NCBI RefSeq assembly: GCF_003672135.1
Contig: NC_039510.1
Location: forward strand, 6,076,001 to 6,140,000
Source of the DNA: Ooceraea biroi
Lineage: Eukaryota; Arthropoda; Insecta; Hymenoptera; Formicidae
Reading direction: 5' to 3'
Length of the DNA stretch: 64,000 nucleotides
The position numbers were made by a program, and so were the translations under genes. The notes beneath the pieces were generated by a model. The model was not told the DNA's origin. It searched no databases and was given only the letters and a program-made list of their open reading frames with translations. Below are positions 38,266-50,235 of the stretch, piece by piece (positions within the stretch are counted from its first letter, which is position 1; each line of letters opens with the position of its first letter).

Positions 38266-39205
38266 AAAGACGAAATCCTTAAAACAGTTTTATTTCTAAA
38301 TTTAGATAATTGGATTGTGATACGTATTTAAAGCAATGCTACGCCATCTGAGAATATCAGAGAAAAAAAATACTTAAACTGGATGGCCTAGAATATCTTC
38401 CCAAATGAGTATTAATAAATTATAAGAGACCAGTGTTACGTTACGACTTGTAAGCAAGTGTCGTTTTATAGATTTTTGCGTAAACTTTATTTTAGTTTAC
38501 GGTATTTCATGTTATGAGTGATACAATATATGTATTCCATTTTTATTAACATTTTTTTTCGACAAACGAACTGCTAGAAGAAATACTAAATTATTTATAA
38601 CTTTTTAAATAAACGAGTACAATTTATTGGCACTATTTTATTTGCGTATGTAATATAGATACACGATAGATTAAATGTACACATTCGTAATTGCATTTCG
38701 CTTCCACATAGCTTGTAACAACCTTTTTACTTATATTCAGGTGTCTTACAAACATTATAAAGTGTTAATTATTTTGTACATTGTATCCTATCTACACTTA
38801 TTACATCTCATTATAGTAAAAAAATAAAACTTTCAATCTTCGTTTTTCCGTACAAGAGAGAAAGATAATAGAATTGAGGATAAAAGAAACGAGGAAAGAT
38901 GGAACGATAAAATAAGATAGATTCTTATAATATACATTAACACGTACACATGCATGCATATGCATTTGTAATATTACACAAATCAAAATGGACCAATAAA
39001 GTATCACAATAACAAGCAATAACAAGTACGTTTTATCGCAATTCTAGGCAACAATCTGACAAAAGGTGATATACTGGTATTTATTGGATTTACTAATCCT
39101 TTTTGCTTAGGATTGCGATAAAACGTAGACGTGTTACCGCTTAGAATTGTGGTAAAACATAGACTTGTTATTCTGTACATGATGATACGGTTACGTAATA
39201 TTCGT
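38266..39205. other. convergent 3' region between SA and the Mud/NuMA gene
   Basis: The SA stop (38265) and Mud-like stop (39206) face each other across 940 bp. SA has AATAAA at 38414-38419. On the minus strand, the nearest downstream AATAAA for the Mud-like gene is at 39085-39080, inside the inverted-repeat element at 39020-39170. No gene is seen between. Confidence 0.6.
39020..39170. mobile_element. small inverted-repeat element (MITE-like hairpin)
   Basis: The left arm at 39020-39049 (TAACAAGTACGTTTTATCGC...) is the imperfect reverse complement of two tandem right arms, 39105-39136 and 39139-39170, each beginning GCTTAG-ATTG and ending TTGTTA or TGTTA. The two right arms are direct repeats of each other. 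The interior is about 55 bp and non-coding. It looks like a foldback or MITE remnant with one duplicated end; no clear target duplication was found. Confidence 0.65.
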
Positions 39206-39886
39206 TCATCGATCCGATCGATCTGGCTGCAACCTAGGTTTACGGAAGAGATTACTGAGCCTACGGCCTTTTGGCGTACTTGATGCGTTCTGTCAAAAAT
39301 AAAACGTTTAACGTGTAAATATTATCTAATGCAACATTCAAAGGCTCATGTTTCTTTGTACTCACTTCATCCTGCCGTTTCGACGAAAATATATTCTTCA
39401 GTGAATGAGGAGTAGTCGTTGTTCTTCTATCCATGTTTCGTTCCCTCAATATCCGTGAACTCGGGCTTTTCAATTCGTTACCCTGTTATAAATTATCAAA
39501 AAAGACTTTTGATAATTTTACTTACACATACAATTTTATATATTATTGTTAATATCTATATAAAAATTAATATGCAAATATAATTGATATCTGTAATAAC
39601 AAAAACATGCGTATATACCTGCAAAGATAATCTTCCTCCATTTTTGCTTGGCGTCGGCGGGCCAGGCTTTTTGTACGATGTCTACAATAAATATGAAAAT
39701 TATTTTACAAAAATTAAACTTAGACAAAAACAGAATTATATAAAATAATGAAATTTTAGGACTATTACACTAACCTGAGATCTATCTTTTTTTCGTACTT
39801 TTTGTTCTGGTAGAAGGCTTTGACTGAGACTATCGTTAAAATTCTCTTCCGTCGGAGAACCCGACTAAGCAATGCAAATGTTATTA

Positions 39887-39919
<33 letters not shown>

Positions 39920-42900
39920 GTGCGACTAATAGAGACAAGTGGAGGAAAAACTTACTTTAATTTCTTCTTCGGTCAAAGTCGGAGGGAGGAACTGCATTTC
40001 CGCTGGATAAGAGGATTTCAGATGGGGTTTGCAGAGAGAATTTCTCATTTGCAAAACGGACAAACGATCGACATTCGTGGTAGACGACCAATTGCCCCTC
40101 TTTATGTCAGCTGAAATAAATAAATTGGAAAACTTGTTTATTTTCTGAATTGAAAAACACTATGCTCTGACAAGGAGCAATAGGACTGCTGATATAATAT
40201 ATATATATCTGTAACTTGCGTATTGTACCTAGGTAAACATTATCGAAGACTTCCTCTTCATCTTCCGTCTTGAACGCATTGCCCATCACCTGAATACTTC
40301 TGATACTGTGTCTCCGTTCAAGTGTCTCTTCTTTTATTAGCGTCACCTGGGTTGCTTGCGCATTTTCAGGTAATATTTCTTGCCTCTCAGTTTTGCAGAT
40401 CTTGCGCGAAATTATGGATACCGGTTGGTCCACTTCGTCTTTCTTGAGCTTGCTCTGTAACTCTTTCAACCGTTGTAACGCCTCTTGCTTCTGCTGTTGC
40501 TCGATCAGCAATTTCTCACCCACGTTCCACAGCTGTGAGCTCAGGTCGCTAACATGCGCTTTGTATCTGTTAAGTTCCTCTCGCTGCTTCTGGCACATCG
40601 CTTCCATTTGCGTCTGCAACTTTTCCCGCACTATCTTCTCTTGAGTGTGATTTAATTTCATCATTTGCTCGTTATAGGCCGTTTTCTGAAGTGAGTCTCA
40701 CGTTAGTATTATTTTACTTGGGTTAATTTAAGTGTAATCGGTGAATCCTAAAATTATGGACATCGTACTTACCATTTTTTGTTTCATATCCTCCAGTTTC
40801 CGTTCGTACGTGGCGTGAACCTCTTTCAGTTGACTATCAAATTCCTGTTTTGCTGTTCTATTCGATTCCTCCTGTTCTTTTCGCAAATTTTGATTCACTT
40901 CTGTCAAAGACTCCAACTCGTTCTTCAGAGATTGCAGTTCTTCCAAGTCAGCTTCCCTCGACGCTAAAGTCAATTCCGCTGACTTGAGCTCTTTTATCTC
41001 TGTTCTCAGATCATCAATGTTCTTTTCCAATTTTACATTCCTCAGGCGCATCGTGTCCATCTTAGTCTTCAACGTTTTTCCTTCCTTCGTCAACTGAGTG
41101 ATCTGGTTTTGCAGATTCTTTTCCATGTCCGCGTAATTCTTAATTTCTCCAGATTTTATGCTGTTCTCGTAAGAGGTCAATAAAGATATCAAAGACTCCA
41201 TTTCTTCTTCGGATTTTATTACATCAATTCGTAGCGCTTTATATTTTTCTATCTCTGCGTCAATTATCATATTTTCATTAGAAAACTTATCTTCTTCCGC
41301 GCTTGTCAGTATTTCCAGACATTCTTTCTCATGCACTGAACACAAATAGGTGTCATGTAATTTTTGCTCCGTCCACAAAAACTTCTCCCACAAGATACCG
41401 GATGTAGATTTCACATTTTCCAAATGATCTGTCTGAAATTTAAACAGTAAGTTTTCGAGATCCGCTTTCTTGGCGTGAAATTGCTTGAATTCATCGCAAA
41501 CGGAACTATCAGCAAAGCAATGAAAGATATTTTGAAATTTCGTTAATATTTCATTCCACTTTTGCTTCGACAACGTTACAACTGTATCTAAATCGTGTTG
41601 CGAGGCTAAAACTCTTTGCAAACGCTCCTGCAGGGATTCCTTATTTTTTATGAGATTTTTTAAATACTCATTTCGTTTCTGTGCTATTATTTCTAACTCT
41701 TGTACTTTAGTTTTTAAACTGCCAGCTTCTTTTTTATCTTTTACGCTATTCTCTATAAGTATTCTTTGCTCCGCCAAAGTTTTATTCAATTCGGTATTTG
41801 CGCAAGACAAATGCAAAATGAGTCTCTGTGATTTCTGCAACTCGTCATGAGTCATTTTAATAATATTCAGAGTATTTGCAGTTTCATTGTCCGTGATACT
41901 GCCATACTGTGATATATCATATAAATTTTGATCGAAGAAGTCAGAATCCGAGCCCGCTTTTGCAACCGTAGAATTTAAACTTTTGGCCGATTGTTTCAAT
42001 TCTTGACAAAATTCTACAATTTTCGCTTGATTTTCATCCATAAGTTCGCAGTATTTTTTATTTTTTGCAAACTCTGCTTTTAGCTCCTTCAGTTCTTCTG
42101 CTATCTCTATTACGGCTTCGTTTTTGTTATCAACTTCACTTTCTAGAGCAAAGACTTTTTCTTGGTACTCGCGCAATGACAATCTCGTATTTTCAAGTTC
42201 CTCGTTCAGTATTTGCTTAGCACTGTCAAACTGTTCGTGAAGCTCATCCATATGTATACACTTTTCCTTCAGAGCTGCCTCTTGAGTCGCTAAAACGGCG
42301 TCTTGACTGGTTCTCACTTCTTGAAGATTGACAATAATTTCTTTCAACTTCTTCTCTGTGGCGTTCATGTCATTTGTCTGCTTTTCTATTTTACTCCGTA
42401 ACAACAGTGACGTTTCCTCTTTCGATGCTATTTCTTCATCCTTCATTTTAAGCACTTCTCCGTGTGAATGTATCAGCTGCTCATTTTCCGCCTTCAAACA
42501 CGAAACGTCCGAAAGTAACTCCTTAATTTGTACTTCTTTCAGATTCATTTCTATCAGTGCGTCATCCAACTCTTGTTGCAATAAATTGAACCTGTCAACG
42601 GCATCCTTCAACTCGAGCGAGATCTCAGCATTTTCCGACTTCAGGCTTTCTAACTTCTCGTTTGCTTCAGTCCTCATCATCGCATACCGCTGTTCTAGTC
42701 TGTGATTTGCTTCTTGCATACAGCGTTTAGATTCATTCAATGCGTCGTGAAGACTCTTTTCTTTTTCTTCCAAGGCGTTTATTACTTTCCCATTTTCCAA
42801 TAAATCTTGTTGTAACGCAGCGTTCATCATTTGAATATCTGACAGTTCCTTCTTACTGCAATTGAAATTGTGTTCTAAATCTTCTTTTTCTCGTTCCATT

Positions 42901-45900
42901 TTTTGGAAATTGTAGCACAGCGTCTGATGGTCATGTTGAACATCTGCGAATGCTAGTTTAATGTTTTCTCGATATTCAATTATGGCTTGCCGAATTTCTT
43001 TCCGCATTAGCTCGTAATCTTTGTTCACGTTCTGAAGATTCTCCAACTGCGTTATAAAGGATTTCAATAATAATCTTTGATTGATTAAGTTGTTCGTCAG
43101 TTCATGAACATTCTGTTCTAAGGCACGTTTCTCAGTTCTGATTTCTTCAATCTCCTGCGAATGTTTGTGGATAATCTCTTGCTGTTCGTTTAATAATAAA
43201 TCCTTTTGTTTCACGTCTTCCTCAATATTAGCTAATTTTGTACGGTAGCGCTTATTTTCTTCGTCTAAAGTGGCGGCAGTTGATTGGAATGAGATTAAAT
43301 TGCTTTTCGTTTCTCCAAGTTTCGTTTCTAAACTTGCGACATCACGTTTGTACGAAGCGCACATCGTATTGCAGTTATTTAACGTTGTTTCAAAGTATTT
43401 TGCAAAATTATCAAGTGTCAATTTGTTGAAATCTCCAGTCCTAATTTGGATAAATTGATTGTCACGGCGTAAAATGTGCTCGAAATTTTTACTGCAATTT
43501 TCGATGGAAGATCTGTACGCATCTCTTTCACCAGTAAGCTCGTGAATGTGTGCTACGTGGTGCCTTACCTGCGACTTCATTTCTGCTACAACAGTACTTA
43601 GATTTGAGGAATTAGCCTTTTCACTTTGAAGCGACTCATTCAAAGTTTTTATATCTTCACTCAACTTATCTATTTCTGTATTCAATCTTGTACTCTCCTG
43701 CTTCGTCTTGGACAGTTCTTCTTTCGTGGACGATAACGAACCTTCCAAATCCTGATTCCGCGCGACAAGGGACAACTTCTCCGCTTGTAAATTCGTTACG
43801 TCCGTATTTAAGGTATCCAAGTTCTTCTGCGTATCACTTAATTTCACTTGAACCTCATCCAAGATTTTCACTCTCTCTTGCAGATCTCTATTTACTTCCA
43901 GCGCAGCCTTATGGTCGTTCGTGAGGACATCCAGTTTTCCTTTCAACGAATCAACCTGAGCATGCAATATAGCAGATTCCTCTCTAGCCTCTTGGAGTTG
44001 AATCTCAATCACAGAACTCAGTGCTTCGCTGGTGTTTAAAGATTTCATGGCGGAAAGGGTCATTAAGTCATCAACTTCGAAGCTTTGTTCGTCATTAGAA
44101 TTCTTATTCAATTCCTTCATGTGCACGCGTAACTCTTCATTAAGAATCCTAAGTTCTACCAATTCTCTATCCTTCGATTCAATCTTACTCAGTAAAGCTT
44201 CCGTGGAACGTTCGGAACTGGCGAAATTTTCTTTATAGTGCGCACATGTCCTCTGCACAGAGGACAGTTTCTTCGATAGAGCATCCTTCTCTGTCTCCAG
44301 CTGAGTCGTCTCGTCCTGCTGTTTATTCAACTGGTCCTCCAGGTCGCTGATATACCTTTTATAATAATTTTCTTGAGAGGTGTCAACTCTCACAGGCTGC
44401 GGAGTTTTGGGTTTCATTCGTTCTGTACGCAGTGCCTTCAGCTGTGCCGATTGCTCGTCGAGCTTGCTCTGCAATTTCTGTACCTTATTCTGCTGCCTCG
44501 TTAGGTCATCTCGCAAGTCTGCGTTGGCAAATCGTTCCACCGCCAAGTTGCTCCTTAAATCTCGAAGCTCCCGAATTCGTTCAGTCATAATTTTCTTACT
44601 ACGTCCTGAGCGGGTGATGGGAGAAGCGGAAAGTGGACAGTTCTCGGTGGTCAATTCTCTGTGCTTCGGAGTGGTTGATGTATCCTCCACTTCCAAGATA
44701 ACTTCTCTAATGGTTTCCTTGGTAACATCGTTTCCAAGAGGCAAGATGCTTTCGAGGAAAGCTTTAACTTTAATTTGGGTTTCGTGCTTCATGTTATCGC
44801 ACATACTAAACTGCAACGAATGATGCTTCGCAGAGAGCGTGTGGCACAGATGTACCAACAATAAAGATGCAATGTATATATGTTCTGTACTGTCGTCTTT
44901 GTCGGCCTTAAAACTGGGATATTCATCTGCAAATCAATAATGTAAAAATTAAATATTAATTATTTTTTATTATTACATTTTTGCGGAGTTTATATGATGC
45001 TCACATCTGAATTATTGTGTGTACCAACTCCAAAATTATAATTTAAAGTACATATATTAGAAATTAAAATATATACTCAAGTAATTATCATGCGACCACT
45101 GGCAACGTCTGGCGGATGGACGGACTGAATTATTTCACTAACTGCATACCAACAAATTGTTGAACATTACTACAGTTATTTTCTTTTTACTCCCTTCCCC
45201 CCTACCCTCCCAACTATGCACTAACATATCGTTAGACTTTTAACATAGTGATTTCTTTACGGACAAAATAATTAGATAAGACTCAATGGTTACTGAAGAA
45301 TCAGAAATTAATAGTATTTCTGCTACAACAGTACTTAGATTTGAGGAATTAACCTTTTTTCACTTTGAAGCGACTCGTTCAAAGTTTTTATATCTTCACT
45401 CAACTTATCTATTTCTGTATTCAATTTTGTACTCTCCTGCTTCGGAGGGTAGGGGGAGGGGAGTAAAAAGAAAATAACTGCAGTAATGTTCAACGATTTG
45501 TTGGCATGCAGTTAGTGAAATAATTCTGTCTGTCCATCAGATGTTGCCAGTGGTCGCATGATAATTACTTGAATAGAATTTAACTGACGAATACTTGTTA
45601 TTAAAATATATATATTTACCTTCAATAAATCTGATAATAACATCTTCTCCATTAGGATCGTCTTTGTGCTTTGTCCATTTTCTGTAAGATGATAAGTCAA
45701 ATAAGAAATGGAGTATTCGTATTGGATTGTAACATAGAAATTGCAATACTGTTCGTCAGGATGGGACCTTGGAGGGTAAAGATGACTCTTGTGGATAACG
45801 AGTAAAGCTGATACATTTAACACAATACAAAAAGAAAAATAAAGAACATGGATTAACAATAAGCTCGCATGTGATCTCTACTTCGATTCGCCCGTGATTC

Positions 45901-46315
45901 CGACTTGAATCTCTAATCAGACGATATTTGTCTCTCGACGCTGCTCGACAAATAACTCTTGCTGGTTTTTTTGTTCTATTTATCTTATTTGGTCCATCGA
46001 CGATGGGGCCCGGATTCGATTGGGGGGGTATTTTGCTCTATCACTACTTAGACCCTTACAGGAAGGTACTTACATCAATTCCAAGAAATTAATATAAAAC
46101 GTTCCATCTCGCAACTCTCTTGTATTTCTCACTGGTTCTGTTACTATCTTCAAACAATTAATCTGTAAAATTTAAACATTTGCCTTTAGAAAACTCTTCT
46201 TGTACCATGGAGCAAAGAACATATATATTTTTACTTGTCACTCATCTTTCTTCGATATGAAACATGTAAAATAGTTACTCACCCACTCGACGATAATCTT
46301 CTCCCACAACTCCAT
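39206..46315 (-). CDS. mud: NuMA/Mud-like coiled-coil spindle protein
   Basis: Ten coding exons (46315-46283, 46162-46074, 45681-45620, 44926-40773, 40685-40229, 40110-39956, 39864-39775, 39681-39619, 39482-39366, 39289-39206) join in frame to 1767 residues. The first 130 residues (MELWEKIIVEWINCL, then DEYPSFKAD and LLLVHLCHTLSAKH) resemble the calponin-homology/Hook fold at the NuMA N-terminus. Residues of about 180-1590 are nearly continuous heptad coiled coil rich in Glu, Lys, Leu and Gln. The tail is basic and Ser/Pro-rich (KKPGPPTPSKNGGR, then GRRLSNLFRKPR). NuMA/Mud links cortical Pins/LGN to dynein to orient the spindle. The architecture fits; I did not verify a Pins-binding motif, so another Hook-domain coiled-coil protein is possible. 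The third intron holds a foldback element carrying a copy of this gene's exon 4. Confidence 0.72.
39889..39915. repeat. (TG)n microsatellite
   Basis: TG dinucleotide run of about 26 bp inside a short intron of the Mud-like gene (39865-39955). Confidence 0.95.
45077..45572. mobile_element. foldback element in mud intron 3 carrying a copy of mud exon 4
   Basis: Arms 45077-45210 and 45444-45572 are inverted repeats of about 130 bp, roughly 90% identical, beginning TCAAGTAATTATCATGCGAC. They differ by a 4-bp gap, a few C-tract length changes and about eight substitutions. Between them, 45316-45444 is a nearly exact copy of 43579-43705, coding sequence of the large exon of the same gene. It abuts the right arm directly and is separated from the left arm by about 105 bp of unmatched DNA. 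The copy keeps the orientation of the source. No transposase frame and no convincing target duplication were found. Confidence 0.85.
45316..45444 (-). pseudogene. duplicated fragment of mud exon 4 inside the intron
   Basis: This is a 129-bp copy of 43579-43705 with three substitutions and a 2-base expansion of a T tract (four T to six T). The expansion shifts the reading frame, so it cannot serve as an in-frame exon. It lies in sense orientation relative to mud transcription, between the inverted-repeat arms. Confidence 0.85.
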
Positions 46316-46778
46316 GCTCGTGATGCATTACTGTAAAATGATGAATGAAAAATCCGTCCATGGACACACCGACCTGTTAAAGGACGCAGCAGGACACAGT
46401 TCCACAATGTTCGTTTGATTTCAAACGACAGATACCTCGCAGTTCTGCCAATCGAGTAAGCACAAATGCGCGAGCATTACACTAGACAGAGACTGTATTT
46501 AGGGAGAAGCCATCTAGATGCTGTTTTTGAAACTTGCAAGCCACTGACCGCAGCGCGATCTACATCCATTTCACAGTTATCATTTGAAGTCCACATCAGA
46601 CTATGTTAGAGATTGAGATTTTGAAATTGACAATTATACTACTCGTAATCAAGACTGCCCTGAAATACGTACAGAAATCTTTTTTTAAATAAAACACACA
46701 TTTCTCGATTAAATCATTTTTTATTTGAATAATTTTAAATATTATAATATGAAATATAAAAATGCTTAATGTTACAAT
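46316..46778 (-). promoter_or_regulatory. short spacer between Spindly and mud; mud promoter and Spindly 3'UTR
   Basis: Spindly ends at 46779 and mud coding starts at 46315 on the same strand. This 463-bp spacer must hold the Spindly 3' end and the mud promoter and leader. A minus-strand AATAAA at 46725-46720 lies 54 nt past the Spindly stop. The close head-to-tail spacing leaves roughly 350 bp for the mud promoter unless it starts further upstream. Confidence 0.55.
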
Positions 46779-49543
46779 TCATTCAATGGTTACAATAGGA
46801 TAATTGTCGTGTTGTTTTGATTCATGTTTTTTCAAAGATTGTTTCTCAGTTTCTTTAGTGTCTGTTACAAAACGCAACACTTTTTTTCTATCATGTTGCT
46901 TTTCTTCACTTGCGTATTTATCTGCTATTGGTTTTTCCGATGTTCTCGTTGAATCTCCTTCAGATGTATCATTCTTCAACATGAAATCATTGGTTGGACT
47001 TTTTAAAGTATCACAAGTCTTTTCGAAGTCTGTGATATCAGTAATTTTACAATTCTCGATAGCTTCCAGAAGGTTTTTATTATCATCCTTTGTCTGTTCC
47101 GTTTGTAACTGTGCTTTTATAGACAATATTTCAGCCTAGAAGAAATGTAAGAATTTTATGTAACAAAAAAGTTTTTAATCTAACAAGAAAAAAAATGAAT
47201 GTCTCATATTTCTTCCTTTCCCTTCCTCCTTTTCTCCTTCTCTTTTTCAAGCTTTTCGTTACAAGATTAAATATTACGAGATCAAAAATACTTACCTTCA
47301 TCATCATTGCTTTAGTTTGCCAAAATCGAAGTTGTCTTGAAATATTGTGATTTGTATCTTCTTGCATCAACATTAGCATAGCTTGCCGTTCAATCCTTTC
47401 ATTCAGCTCTTTGATTTCTTTTTTTTTCTTGATTAACAAAGATTGTGTATAACTAAAAATAAACATTTATGTCAGATTATCGTGTAATAAGATTTGATTA
47501 TAAGATAAAGTTTGAAACAACAGACCATTTGTCCATAACTCATATTCCTGGATATATGAATGCTAAGATATAACAATTTTTCGTTTGCATGATGACAAAT
47601 TAAGCAGCAAAATTGAATTTTAAATTTTACAACAGGAAACAGCTCAAAATTCACTCAGAAATAATTCTTTTCAAAAGCTGACAATTGATAATTCTATATA
47701 TATATATTATAAAGCAATATAACTTAATAGAATAAAAATATTCTTTAAAATTCCTACCTAAAATTATCATCTGTGGATAGCACTTCCTCCGCCTGTTTAT
47801 TATTTTTTATTTCAGCCTTCAGCTTATTCTCAAGCTCAACGATCCTGATTTTATATTTTTCCAATAGGTCCGCGTCTTCCTGCTGCGCATCAATCGCATC
47901 AGTTTCCCACTTCCTGACCATGGCAGCCTTTTCTGCCTTCAACAAATCGATTTTGCTTGTTTTCACATTTAATATCCGTTTCATTTCATTGTATTTACAC
48001 TGAAGCGCTTTCATTTTATCCAGCAACACTTGCCGGCGGTCCTCAACCTCGGCGAACAACGAATTACCTACAGTCCCAATTTTCAGCATACAGGAAAATA
48101 AATGCAATGCAAAGTACTGTATCATAAATGCGGGTCATGCTATTATATACCTTTACATGTATCACTGGCGGGAGTCACTTTTAATGACTCCAGTTCTAAA
48201 CGATTCATAGCCAATTCTTCTCGTGTGTTCTGTAATGCTTCACTCTTCTCCACTAATTGTTCCTTCGTCACCTATCAAGAAACAAAGAATAAGCTTTCGC
48301 AAGGAGCTTTATGCGACTTGGCGCCTGACGAACGGCAGCCAGTCTGCCACCAGTAATCCAGTGGATCATAAACAGCCCTGACAAACAAGGAATAGTGAGC
48401 AATCGCATCAATAGAGAGCGAATTCACGGAATCGATACCTGTACTAAGAACTTCCCCCGCGACGACATATAAGGCAGCAGCAAGATTTCTGTTTATGATT
48501 TTTTCTTCAACAAATCGAAAGAAATTTCTGGACCGGCTGTCGTGCGTCAGGCGCCAAGTCGCCACAGTGCATATCAGAATTAGTAGCCATGAAACATTTG
48601 TTTCACTTACTTTCAAAATATCTTTAATTTCTTGATATTGGCTCTCCGTGTCCCTGAGCCTTTCCTCCAATGCTATCCCTTTCTTCTCTTCATTTTGGAG
48701 AAGTTGGAGCAGTTGCTCAATTTTCTCTTTATACTGTGCACTTGAGGTATCCTCTGTAACAGTGGTGCTATGCGAACATTTATTTATCAAATCCTTATAT
48801 TTTCTTAGTTCCTCATGTAATTCCATAATTTTGCACTTCTTGTCTGCAGCATCCGTCTCTAAATCGGCGATATAATTCTCATACTCTTCCTTCTTAATTT
48901 TGTACCTAACATAGCATATAGCTTTATTATTGAACAGTGATACAAATAAGGTCAATGAGAATTTAAGACCCTAATTTAATACATTAAATTTAATATAAAA
49001 TAAATATAACATAAATATAAAATATAAAATAGATATAAATAAAAAAATTAATAGAAAGCTAAAAATTATCAAAGACAGACTAAGGAATAATTTTGCATTT
49101 ATAACTTTATAAGCTACAAAACTATTTGATGTCAAGTCAATGTCAAATCTATTACAGAATTTCTATATTTTTGTTTAATTCCAGAAAAGTACTGTGCACA
49201 CATAAATTGGGTATCACATGAAGCTCAGTTTGACATTAATTAATTTTCACGAAAGCAATTACAATCTCTACCTTCCTTCTTTTTCTGAAAACATCTCCTC
49301 CGCTTTTGCTGTACATTGTGCGAGCGATCGTTCCAGGCCCTCGTTACTCTCTTGCAGCTCCTTTTCAAGAGCGTTGCTGGCTGCCAGTTTAAGCCGCAGA
49401 ACATGTAATTGTTGCCGGTAGCACTCGTTCTCCTGCTTTAATTTCTTATAATCATCTTGAACAATCAAACTTTCCTCCAATTGTTGCTCGAGTCCCGTAT
49501 CATCATTTGCACTTCCGTCAAACGATTCGGATAAGTCGCACAT
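46779..49543 (-). CDS. Spindly: Spindly, kinetochore dynein-dynactin adaptor
   Basis: Spindly recruits dynein-dynactin to kinetochores through the RZZ complex. Six exons (49543-49272, 48905-48611, 48271-48151, 48067-47758, 47452-47296, 47135-46779) give 503 residues. The protein is almost wholly coiled coil. Residues of about 53-70 (LAASNALEKELQESNEGL) sit where the CC1 box that contacts dynein light intermediate chain lies. Residues of about 230-241 read GNSLFAEVEDRR, the dynactin-binding Spindly motif, starting right at an exon boundary. The C-terminal 120 residues are Lys/Glu/Ser-rich and end VTIE, so the farnesylated cysteine motif of vertebrate SPDL1 is absent. I chose the Met at 49543 (MCDLSESFDG); an in-frame Met at 49675 adds 44 residues that look non-helical. 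It is divergent from RNF8 and tandem with mud. Confidence 0.88.
48313..48562. mobile_element. inverted-repeat element in a Spindly intron
   Basis: Bases 48313-48330 (GCGACTTGGCGCCTGACG) and 48545-48562 are perfect 18-bp reverse complements. Weaker matching extends each arm to about 36 bp (to 48348 and 48527). The 250-bp unit fills most of the 339-bp intron 48272-48610. Its composition is more GC-rich than other introns here. No transposase or obvious target duplication is seen. It is probably a MITE or foldback insertion. Confidence 0.65.
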
Positions 49544-50235
49544 CTCGTGAACGCACTCGCTACACGATGCTGTACTGTACTGTGTCGTACTGATTGGCAG
49601 AACGGTTAGATGTGAAACATTCGAAACCGGCAGCACGTGGAGGGGGAGGGGGTAGTCTCGCCGCTCGTGCCGCACACAAGCGTGTGTCTCACGGATTTTG
49701 TGTGAGAAATAAATCGGAGATAAAAGAAAATTAAATAAATCGAAAATAATTTCTCGAAAGATAATATTTTGTCGAGACAGAATTTTGCATCATTGATTTG
49801 AACGAAGTGTACCTATTAGGGGTTTATTTTTCGTGTTGTTTATATGCTCTGCACTTGCGCACTGAGGGCGGTGCTCACAGCGTCAGTGGAACATGCTTCA
49901 CGTGATGTTTTATGTCATTCGACGTCTGCAAATTTTGTGTTCGTCGATTTTTCACGCGGATCTTGAACGTTTGTTTTTCTGAAATCGAACACGTGGGTTC
50001 TCGATGTGTCGCTTAGATTTTCGTGACAACGAGAGACATTACAGCTATATTTAAAATAAGAAGTATATTTTGTGGTTATAGCACCAGTGAAAAGTTGTAT
50101 TAAGCTACTTAACATCAGTAGTTGGTTTAATATCTCATATAGGTTTTGTGCCAGAAAAGAAGATATTGTAAACTAAATTTCTTTGTTATATATGTTTACA
50201 ATTCTGATATGTTAATATGCATCATTAATTAAATT
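49544..50235. promoter_or_regulatory. divergent promoter region, Spindly (-) and RNF8 (+)
   Basis: The two start codons point away from each other across 692 bp. The region contains CpG-rich sequence near 49620-49690 and 49850-49880, compatible with a shared bidirectional housekeeping promoter, plus GT-rich and AT-rich stretches nearer the RNF8 start. No TATA box can be assigned with confidence. Confidence 0.45.

Noticed and set aside
41650..44823. Plus-strand frames of up to 147 codons opposite the mud coiled coil
   Set aside because: They are complementary-strand shadows of a long Glu/Lys/Leu-rich coding exon.
49544..49675. Upstream in-frame Met for Spindly (44 extra residues)
   Set aside because: The extension lacks coiled-coil character and lies in probable leader or promoter DNA; the Met at 49543 gives a normal Spindly N-terminus.
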